Source of the DNA: Candidatus Zixiibacteriota bacterium
GTDB taxonomy: Bacteria; Zixibacteria; MSB-5A5; RBG-16-43-9
DNA length: 5,320 nt
Reading direction: 5' to 3'
NCBI GenBank assembly: GCA_029858245.1
Contig: JAOUFL010000167.1
Span: forward strand, 1 to 5,320
The number at the start of each line of letters is the position of its first letter. The stretch's first letter is position 1. Below, piece after piece: positions 1-3,936 of the stretch. Below the pieces are notes generated by a model. The model ran no database searches. It was not told the DNA's origin and saw nothing but the letters and a program-made list of their open reading frames with translations. The translations under genes and the position numbers were made by a program.

Positions 1-165
1 GGGAAGGGTAAATCCTGTCAGAAAAGAAAATACAAAGCTGAATAAAAACCAGATTAAGATTACAGTTAAAATTAGTAAAAGACCATAGAACAAGCAGGTA
101 CGGGTGTAATACGACCTTAAGGATTTAAGGCGGGTGATTAAATTCAGGTAGCTTGTACGTTCCAT
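1..165 (-). CDS. N-terminus of a membrane protein, possibly DUF4175-like (partial, runs off left edge)
   Basis: An open frame of 55 codons starts at an ATG at 165 and continues past base 1. An in-frame TAA at 169-171 makes this ATG the first possible start. There is no strong Shine-Dalgarno sequence, only an A-rich leader. Residues 1-24 are basic and include TRLKSLRSYY. About residues 25-50 form one long hydrophobic segment rich in Leu, Ile, Phe and Val, so the chain enters the membrane with a positively charged cytoplasmic N-terminus. A short basic arginine-rich helix followed at once by a transmembrane pair is the usual beginning of DUF4175 proteins, and genes of that family are often found near DUF4159 genes such as the one at 1823-2593. 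The family assignment is therefore inference from pattern and context. The reading frame itself is fairly secure. Without the remainder, any other small-N-domain membrane protein is possible. Confidence 0.6.
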   Translation of the reverse strand, partial: MERTSYLNLITRLKSLRSYYTRTCLFYGLLLILTVILIWFLFSFVFSFLTGFTLP

Positions 166-246
166 CTTTTAATTTAACAAGAAAAAAAGTTTCTTTATTA
201 TTAATACGTAATTGAAAAGGGTTAATTTTAGGGTTATGTCAGAATA

Positions 247-297
247 TGGAGTGCATCGTCCGTGACGATGCAGCATTGACACGGTCAATGCACTCCA
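247..297. repeat. Three-way-junction palindrome (REP-like)
   Basis: An outer 6-bp stem TGGAGT (247-252) / ACTCCA (292-297) encloses two perfect 8-bp hairpins. The first is GCATCGTC (253-260) / GACGATGC (264-271) with loop CGT. The second is GCATTGAC (273-280) / GTCAATGC (284-291) with loop ACG. Apart from the two triloops only A272 is unpaired. An alternative pairing gives a 10-bp outer stem TGGAGTGCAT (247-256) / ATGCACTCCA (288-297), which competes with both hairpins. The design resembles paired REP palindromes mobilised by RAYT transposases, but no RAYT gene is in the window and copy number cannot be seen here. Confidence 0.8.
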
Positions 298-305
298 AAG
301 ATTTT

Positions 306-339
306 AACCCACATTGTGGGCAACGTGGGGTTACCGAGT
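306..339. repeat. 34-bp direct repeat, copy A
   Basis: This segment matches 558-591 at 31 of 34 positions with no gaps. The differences are C312/T564, C321/A573 and G330/T582. It contains two mutually exclusive hairpins: CCCAC (308-312) with GTGGG (316-320) across an ATT loop, or AACCCAC (306-312) with a distal GTGGGGTT (325-332) carrying one bulged G. The copies lie exactly 252 bp apart and bracket the G/C-rich and cloverleaf palindromes. Confidence 0.8.
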
Positions 340-364
340 GAGAATTAAATTGTGTTTCGGTAGT

Positions 365-386
365 CCCGCCTTGCCCTCAAGTCGGG
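365..386. repeat. Imperfect hairpin
   Basis: CCCG (365-368) pairs with CGGG (383-386), and TTG (371-373) pairs with CAA (378-380), with a 2x2 internal mismatch (CC against GT) and a CCCT loop. It is short and could be a chance fold or the edge of the adjoining G/C-rich element. Confidence 0.35.
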
Positions 387-397
387 TGCTTTAGATT

Positions 398-428
398 CCC
401 CTCCCTTGATGGGGGGGTAAGGGGAGGG
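398..428. repeat. G/C-rich palindrome with plus-strand G-quadruplex potential
   Basis: A perfect stem of CCCCTCCC (398-405) with GGGGAGGG (421-428) extends by TT/AA to 10 bp, with an 11-base loop that holds a run of seven G. On the plus strand, bases 411-428 contain four G3 tracts with short loops. The sequence type is a familiar dispersed C/T-rich palindrome of many bacterial genomes. That recognition is from memory and was not searched. Confidence 0.65.
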
Positions 429-440
429 TGAAAATGATAA

Positions 441-477
441 CCCCTCTCCCTAACCCTCTCCCACAAGGGGAGAGGGG
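441..477. repeat. C/T-rich palindrome with minus-strand G-quadruplex motif
   Basis: CCCTCTCCC (454-462) pairs perfectly with GGGAGAGGG (468-476). The alternative partner CCCCTCTCCC (441-450) pairs with GGGAGAGGGG (468-477) over 10 bp, so two exclusive hairpins share one arm. The minus strand of 441-462 reads as four G tracts with three-base loops (AGA, TTA, AGA), a textbook G-quadruplex pattern. It belongs to the same class of dispersed palindromes as 398-428 and lies 12 bases from it. Confidence 0.7.
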
Positions 478-484
478 ACTAGAA

Positions 485-548
485 CGTAGCGCGTCCCGCC
501 GTTGGCGGGATTAGCCTCGCTTAGGCGACCCTAAAGGGTCACACTACG
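485..548. repeat. Cloverleaf element: three hairpins inside a terminal stem
   Basis: CGTAG (485-489) pairs with CTACG (544-548). Inside are three consecutive hairpins. The first is TCCCGCC (494-500) / GGCGGGA (504-510) with loop GTT. The second is GCCT (514-517) / AGGC (523-526) with loop CGCTT, which competes with TCGC (517-520) / GCGA (525-528). The third is GACCC (527-531) / GGGTC (536-540) with loop TAAA. The fold is a four-way junction like a tRNA, but there is no 7-bp acceptor stem, T-loop consensus or CCA end. It is best called a structured dispersed repeat. Confidence 0.65.
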
Positions 549-557
549 AGATGCCTA

Positions 558-591
558 AACCCATATTGTGGGAAACGTGGGTTTACCGAGT
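558..591. repeat. 34-bp direct repeat, copy B, overlapping the end of the 71-residue gene
   Basis: This copy matches 306-339 at 31 of 34 positions. With the preceding A557 it forms a perfect 7-bp stem, AAACCCA (557-563) / TGGGTTT (578-584), whereas copy A has a bulge in the equivalent stem. Bases 583-591, inside the repeat, supply the last two sense codons (Thr, Arg) and the TAA stop of the minus-strand 71-residue gene. The present end of that gene is therefore defined by repeat sequence. Confidence 0.8.
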
Positions 592-798
592 CTGTTTTAT
601 TCTTTCTCTAATCCAACTCCAGTCTAAGCCTTCAAAAAAACTTTTGTAATTATCCTTTAACCACTCGTAATAATCATCTTCAACATAATTACAAAAACCC
701 TCTGTCAAATCTTCCCTCTTAATATCTTTTGGGATTAGGATAGCTCCTTCCTCTAATTTTTCTTCAAGAAATTCTTGCACTACTTCTCTGTCGAGCAT
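583..798 (-). CDS. Small acidic tryptophan-rich protein, unknown function
   Basis: The 71 codons start at an ATG at 798 preceded by a good Shine-Dalgarno sequence, GGGAGGG (804-810), five bases away. The gene lies 19 bases downstream of the nuclease frame and should be co-transcribed with it. The product is acidic, with helical-looking segments at about residues 4-16 and 42-70. It ends in a Trp/Tyr-rich half with EDDYYEWLKDNYKSFF and DWSWIRERIK. It has no signal peptide, membrane segment or cysteine pair. I do not recognise a named family. Its position directly behind a putative restriction nuclease would allow an inhibitor, an accessory subunit or a passenger gene, but nothing in the sequence decides between these. 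The final two codons and stop lie in repeat copy B (558-591), so the native C-terminus may have been replaced or shortened. Confidence 0.75.
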   Translation of the reverse strand: MLDREVVQEFLEEKLEEGAILIPKDIKREDLTEGFCNYVEDDYYEWLKDNYKSFFEGLDWSWIRERIKQTR

Positions 799-817
799 TT
801 CTTCCCTCCCTTTAAAA

Positions 818-1309
818 TTAGATTTCGGTCAATTCTATGTCTTTTATTTCGGTGTTAACTCTGTATTTGAGTAATCTCACGGATTTTTCCTCAATAGCTC
901 TCCTTTTAGACACATAGTCTAAAACCTTATCTTCAAAGTCAAAGGCTACAAGAACGCTTTGAACCATTTCTGAGTCTCCGTTCGCTAATTTTCTTGTTAA
1001 CCAATTTTCGTATTTGATTACTTGGTACAAATCTTCTTCGGTCGCTATCTTTGTTTTTAATTCCATGCAAGTGAATTTATGAAGGATTTCAACAGAATCG
1101 ACAAGAGTAATATGGGTTAGAAAAATGTCCATCACTGTGTTGAAAGACGTAGGAACATGATTTAAGAAATCGTGATATTCTCCTATGATGTCCCTTAATT
1201 TGCCTAAGGCAAAGGACTGCATAAACCAAGCATTGAGGTAACCTTCAAATTCTATCTGTCCTTTATTGTCTGTATCAAGCTTTAAGGGTAAAGGAGTTTC
1301 TCTGGGCAA
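818..1309 (-). CDS. PD-(D/E)XK nuclease domain, NucS/DUF91-like; probably the second half of a split EVE-nuclease gene
   Basis: The frame of 163 codons opens with TTG (1307-1309) immediately after the TAG of the preceding EVE frame, in the same frame, and no Shine-Dalgarno sequence precedes it. The residues fit a restriction-endonuclease-like active site. There is a helix with E22 (IEFEGYLNAW), then D61 (TVMDIFL), then E83-x-K85 (CMELKT), followed by Q96-x-x-x-Y100 (YQVIKY). The order D, ExK, QxxxY is typical of the NucS/DUF91 and RecB-like branch, whose members cut DNA with a metal ion. The domain looks complete and all expected catalytic residues are present. The proline-rich start (PRETPLPL) resembles an interdomain linker rather than a natural N-terminus. 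The protein may be made by readthrough or reinitiation, or the gene may be a recently broken fusion. The fold is well supported. The exact family and an independent start are not. Confidence 0.7.
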   Translation of the reverse strand: MPRETPLPLKLDTDNKGQIEFEGYLNAWFMQSFALGKLRDIIGEYHDFLNHVPTSFNTVMDIFLTHITLVDSVEILHKFTCMELKTKIATEEDLYQVIKYENWLTRKLANGDSEMVQSVLVAFDFEDKVLDYVSKRRAIEEKSVRLLKYRVNTEIKDIELTEI

Positions 1310-1801
1310 CTATGGATTAGGAATAGGATTGACTGGAAAGTAAACGGGATTATTCCGCAACAAGAGCCTAATTAGTTCCTTCCCTTCGTCAGTAGTAATT
1401 GGGTGATGGCTCTTTTTATTGAAGGTTCCTAAATCAAACGTCCATATTTTACCTTTATCCCGTAAGTCAAGAATATCGTTTAAAGCAACTGGCTCAGGGA
1501 AGTTTCTAATGGTTTGCTCAAAACAGACACGATATGGATAGACCTGTTCTGGATTTTCCCAAATTCTCGTTTCATCAAAAAAAGGACGAACTGTGATTTT
1601 CCACAAACCGTATATACCAACATTCTTTACATAGAAGAAAACGAAATCTCCTACCTTTATTCCTTCAAAACCAGCAATTATCTCGGAATTAGTCTGTTGA
1701 TACTTAGCCCTCTCTGGTCCGTGAGAAATTCCACCATATGTCCCTCTTTCAAGACATATTTTGAAGTTCTCTTGACTAGAAAGAAAAATGTGATTGCCCA
1801 T
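1310..1801 (-). CDS. EVE-like (PUA/YTH superfamily) domain protein, probably the N-terminal half of an EVE-nuclease fusion
   Basis: The 163 codons start at an ATG at 1801 with a strong Shine-Dalgarno sequence, AGGAGGT (1808-1814), six bases upstream. The gene begins 21 bases after the DUF4159 stop, which suggests co-transcription. The core matches the EVE/PUA-like pattern: KVGDFVFFYVKN (about 49-60), then GIYGLWKIT (62-70), a turn with PFFDETRIW (73-81) and PYRVCFE (89-95), closing with a helix after PITTDEGKELIRLLL (134-148). EVE domains bind modified bases in DNA and are often joined to nucleases in modification-dependent restriction. The chain ends NPVYFPVNPIPNP and then TAG, with the nuclease frame continuing in phase directly after. 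This proline-rich end looks like half of a linker. Taken alone, it could be a free-standing EVE protein. Family assignment is from pattern, not from a search. Confidence 0.75.
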   Translation of the reverse strand: MGNHIFLSSQENFKICLERGTYGGISHGPERAKYQQTNSEIIAGFEGIKVGDFVFFYVKNVGIYGLWKITVRPFFDETRIWENPEQVYPYRVCFEQTIRNFPEPVALNDILDLRDKGKIWTFDLGTFNKKSHHPITTDEGKELIRLLLRNNPVYFPVNPIPNP

Positions 1802-1822
1802 CTAATTACCTCCTGATGATCT

Positions 1823-2593
1823 TCAATTCTCCAACACCCAGGTGATAATATTCACCCCCATCTTCAATGCCTGTTCTCTTTTCTCCGGGGGGTCGTTATG
1901 GACCTGAGGGTCTTCCCAGCCGTCGGCAATGTCGGATTCATACACGTAAAAAACTACCAGGCGTTCCTCATGGAATATGCCAAATCCACGTGGAGGTTTA
2001 TTGTCGTGCTGGTGGATTTTGGGCAGTCCGTTGGGGAAATCGTAATAGCAGTGGTAAATCCCGTGACTGAAGGGGAGCTCAACCAATTCCTTATCCGGAA
2101 AAACTTTTTTCATCTCCCTTCTGAAAGCCTTGTCCAGTCCATAGGAATCATTGGCGAACAGAAACCCTCCGTGAATAAGATAATTTTTTAATCTCTCAAC
2201 TTCCTCATCCGAGAATTTTATATTTCCGTGCCCGGTTAAAAACAGAAAAGGATAATTGAAAAGCTCCTTGTCCATTATGCTGACTCTGACTTCTTTTTCG
2301 TCTACGGTTATATTGGTGTTCTCTTTTAAGAATTCAAGCATGTTGGGTAGGGCAGAGGAACCCCAGTACCAATCTCCGCCACCCTCATATTTCAAACGGG
2401 CGAGGGTAAAGGCAGAAGGGTCTTTTTCATTCTCAGCTGAAGACTCCAGGAGCCTGTCCAGGGACTGAGCGAAAAGGGTGGAGGTATCTGGATTAATGAA
2501 GAAATCTGCTTTCTCCAGGGGAAGCAATAAACCAAAAAGGAGCAGAATCACAGAAAAGAATATGGCTTTGAAGATGTAAATTCTCAATCTCAT
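1823..2593 (-). CDS. DUF4159 domain protein with N-terminal signal/anchor
   Basis: The 256 codons start at an ATG at 2593 with AAGGGAG (2601-2607) seven bases upstream. Residues 5-25 form a hydrophobic signal or anchor segment after MRLR, so the body lies outside the cytoplasmic membrane or in the periplasm. The DUF4159 body is clear: ARLKYEGGGDWYW (65-77), PFLFLTGHGN (115-124), GGFLFANDSYG (142-152), VELPFSHGIYH (171-181) and SDIADGWEDP (220-229), ending with the VHNDPPEKR stretch typical of the family. The length is normal and the fold is thought to be glutamine-amidotransferase-like (ThuA-like), but the LTGHG region lacks an obvious catalytic Cys and the biochemical function is unknown. 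Members often occur with MoxR, DUF58, von Willebrand A and DUF4175 genes, a link to the cell envelope. Here the gene is followed closely by the EVE/nuclease cassette instead. Confidence 0.9.
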   Translation of the reverse strand: MRLRIYIFKAIFFSVILLLFGLLLPLEKADFFINPDTSTLFAQSLDRLLESSAENEKDPSAFTLARLKYEGGGDWYWGSSALPNMLEFLKENTNITVDEKEVRVSIMDKELFNYPFLFLTGHGNIKFSDEEVERLKNYLIHGGFLFANDSYGLDKAFRREMKKVFPDKELVELPFSHGIYHCYYDFPNGLPKIHQHDNKPPRGFGIFHEERLVVFYVYESDIADGWEDPQVHNDPPEKREQALKMGVNIITWVLEN

Positions 2594-2656
2594 TCTGATG
2601 CTCCCTTGATATTTAATTTAAAACCTTTTTAACAGAACAGAAAAATCTCCGAATAA

Positions 2657-2684
2657 AATCTACGTTATCGGGTGCAAAAGTCAA
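2657..2684 (-). promoter_or_regulatory. Possible sigma-70-type promoter for the DUF4159 operon
   Basis: On the minus strand, TTGACT (2684-2679) lies 16 bases before TAGATT (2662-2657), giving 5/6 and 4/6 matches to consensus. Transcription would begin near 2650, leaving a leader of about 57 bases. A second TTGACA at 2699-2694 has no -10 box at proper spacing. The call is by eye only, and the consensus of this organism is unknown. Confidence 0.3.
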
Positions 2685-2748
2685 TGATTATCTTGTCAAA
2701 CTGGAGTAAATGCAGAACCTACCACAGGCGGATTCTATCCCTGCAACA

Positions 2749-2773
2749 TAGAGACGCATGCCATGCGTCTCTA
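2749..2773. repeat. Perfect 12-bp-arm palindrome, dispersed-repeat type
   Basis: TAGAGACGCATG (2749-2760) and CATGCGTCTCTA (2762-2773) are exact inverse complements around one central C. A real hairpin would have a 10-bp stem and five-base loop. Sequences of this GTAGAGACGC...GCGTCTCTAC type are scattered through many bacterial genomes (recalled, not searched). On the plus strand it is followed by CAATTTTTT, resembling a terminator, but no plus-strand gene ends there. On the minus strand no T-run follows. Confidence 0.75.
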
Positions 2774-2881
2774 CAATTTTTTATGAAAAATAAACGCAAT
2801 ATTTAGGGTAGATACAAAGGTCTCATCCCATACCAGGAAAACTTCGTGCAGAAAGCCCAATACTACGAAATTGCTTTTACC
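2774..2881. other. Unassigned spacer downstream of the cysteine-rich gene
   Basis: These 108 bases lie between the 2749-2773 palindrome and the stop codon of the minus-strand 299-residue gene. I see no gene, clear terminator or repeat in them. The part from about 2815 to 2880 is richer in G and C than the AT-rich start, and could be gene or repeat debris, but no frame is long enough to support that. Confidence 0.3.
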
Positions 2882-3781
2882 TCAACCAGTTGATGCACTC
2901 CGATTCAAAGCTATTTTCTTCTTCAGGTCATACAAACAGCTCTCCGGATTTTTTATTCCCTCCAGGCAGAAAAGATGACGGTAGAATCTTTTTCTTTTTA
3001 AATCCTCTTCACTTATGTCTAACAGAATCCCCCTGTCGCAGGCAAAACATTTTTCCGGCTGGACATCGAACTCGGTCCCGGTTTTCCTGGCAACCAGAAT
3101 CTCACTTGAATTCAATTCTGAATTGTGTGCTGGTTCAGTCTCAGTCTCTTGCGGGGTAATCTCAATTTCCTCCGGATGATAAAAAACTATTCTGCCCCGG
3201 TCCGATTTTAATCTTGCAAAAAAATCGATTTTGTCACCAGAGTTCAGTGGATGTCTTTTTCTGGTTCCCGGAGTCAGATTTAAATAGAAATAATCATTAA
3301 AGAATACCCTGTCGATGTAGCCTGATTTAAAACTGACTAAAAAGCCCAGGAAGCTCATTTTTTCTTTTTTATGAAATATTTTTTTTCTCAGATGAGGTTT
3401 GATGGAATTTACCACTCCTCCTACTGTCACCCTTTTTGTCAGAAGCTCCTCCAACCACACATCATAATCCTCCAGCTCTCTTTTAAAGATTTTGAATCCC
3501 TGTTCATTAAGTAATACCTCGGGCTGATAACAGAGTTTCTCCTCATAATAATATTTACAGGAAAAACAGCTTTTCCCCACGTGTTTGTATCTTTTAGGAC
3601 AACCATTTCCCTTGTTCAACACCCGGCATTTCCACTGGAAATAAATACAGCCCTGAGGAAAACATTTTTTCTCCTTGAGAACATGATAGACGGAAACGCT
3701 GTTCTCGAATTTGAAATGAGAGGTATGACCGCATCTGAATACATCCTCTCTCTTGTGCTGATTTACCAGAGTTCTTTGCAT
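2882..3781 (-). CDS. Cysteine-rich protein with two metal-binding-like clusters and an OB-like middle, unknown function
   Basis: The 299 codons start at an ATG at 3781 with GAAGGGA (3790-3796) eight bases upstream. A TAA at 3812-3814 excludes any start further upstream. Eight cysteines crowd the N-terminal third: C17, C40, C45, C52, C61, C72, C75 and C84. The last includes SCFSCKYYYEEKLC, which suggests zinc or iron-sulphur binding. About residues 118-208 alternate hydrophobic and polar residues as in a beta barrel, with VTVGGVVNSI and GDKIDFFARL, and resemble an OB-fold nucleic-acid-binding domain. After an acidic linker (about 211-225), C245-x2-C248 with C272 and C282 may form a second metal site. 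There is no signal peptide or membrane segment, so a cytoplasmic location is expected. I do not recognise a named family. The divergent sigma-54 activator is its nearest partner. A nucleic-acid or regulatory role is only inference. Confidence 0.8.
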   Translation of the reverse strand: MQRTLVNQHKREDVFRCGHTSHFKFENSVSVYHVLKEKKCFPQGCIYFQWKCRVLNKGNGCPKRYKHVGKSCFSCKYYYEEKLCYQPEVLLNEQGFKIFKRELEDYDVWLEELLTKRVTVGGVVNSIKPHLRKKIFHKKEKMSFLGFLVSFKSGYIDRVFFNDYFYLNLTPGTRKRHPLNSGDKIDFFARLKSDRGRIVFYHPEEIEITPQETETEPAHNSELNSSEILVARKTGTEFDVQPEKCFACDRGILLDISEEDLKRKRFYRHLFCLEGIKNPESCLYDLKKKIALNRSASTG

Positions 3782-3870
3782 AGCTTTAATCCCTTCGGGT
3801 GACCGTTTAAATTAATACGTTTTTTTCTGCAAAGAAGGAAATGAAAAAGCTTCAAATAGTAATCTAATAT

Positions 3871-3876
3871 ATTATA
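3871..3876 (-). promoter_or_regulatory. Possible -10 box for the cysteine-rich gene
   Basis: The minus strand reads a consensus TATAAT here, about 90 bases before the ATG at 3781. No matching -35 box lies at 16-18 bases (the minus-strand hexamer at that place is AGAAAA), and the whole region is AT-rich, so it may be chance. Confidence 0.2.
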
Positions 3877-3900
3877 TTTGTTTTTAAAATAACTTTTCTG

Positions 3901-3928
3901 TTGACAAAAAATATCCTGCGGGTAATTT
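3901..3928 (+). promoter_or_regulatory. Candidate promoter immediately before the sigma-54 activator
   Basis: A full-consensus TTGACA (3901-3906) is followed after 16 bases by TAATTT (3923-3928), a weak -10 box. Initiation 7-8 bases later would fall at 3935-3936, essentially on the GTG start at 3937. That would give a leaderless or nearly leaderless transcript and would fit the lack of a Shine-Dalgarno sequence. No -24/-12 sigma-54 promoter was seen by eye in the divergent region. Confidence 0.35.
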
Positions 3929-3936
3929 CTTAAAGT

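Larger units (their letters stand above)
166..582. other. Gene-poor island made of structured repeats
   Basis: This 417-base stretch has no convincing gene on either strand. Bases 166-246 are AT-rich leader sequence for the minus-strand membrane protein, without a clear promoter. From 247 onward almost the whole sequence can be assigned to inverted or direct repeats, listed separately: 247-297, 306-339, 365-386, 398-428, 441-477, 485-548 and 558-591. Such a cluster of unrelated palindromes looks like a landing site in which small non-coding mobile repeats have piled up behind the 3' end of the 71-residue gene. It may also weaken transcription into the membrane-protein gene at the left edge, but no hairpin here has a proper T-tract for intrinsic termination. 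Confidence 0.7.

Noticed and set aside
485..548. tRNA gene
   Set aside because: The cloverleaf has a closing stem of only 5 bp, no T-loop consensus, no D-arm pattern and no CCA or discriminator end.
306..591. CRISPR array
   Set aside because: There are only two repeats, 252 bp apart, and the interval is filled with palindromes rather than spacer-sized unique sequence.
1310..1312. Firm call of pyrrolysine at the TAG
   Set aside because: There is no visible evidence of pyrrolysine genes or a downstream recoding structure. It stays only as one of several explanations.
1514..1816. Plus-strand 100-residue open frame
   Set aside because: It lies antisense to the EVE-like gene, which has a strong ribosome binding site and family-like sequence. 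The plus-strand product has no recognisable domain.
1867..2468. Plus-strand open frames opposite the DUF4159 gene
   Set aside because: The minus-strand DUF4159 protein is family-like along its whole length, so these are shadows.
2749..2783. Intrinsic terminator of the cysteine-rich gene
   Set aside because: The T-tract lies on the plus-strand side, while the gene is transcribed on the minus strand, where no T-run follows the hairpin.
2893..2901. ATGCACTCC shared with the outer stem of the 247-297 element
   Set aside because: A nine-base match on either strand of a 5-kb window is not rare enough to mean common origin, and the rest of the element is missing there.
2890..3802. Plus-strand open frames opposite the cysteine-rich gene
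   Set aside because: They are antisense to a 299-codon frame with a ribosome binding site and patterned cysteines, and their products show no domain pattern.
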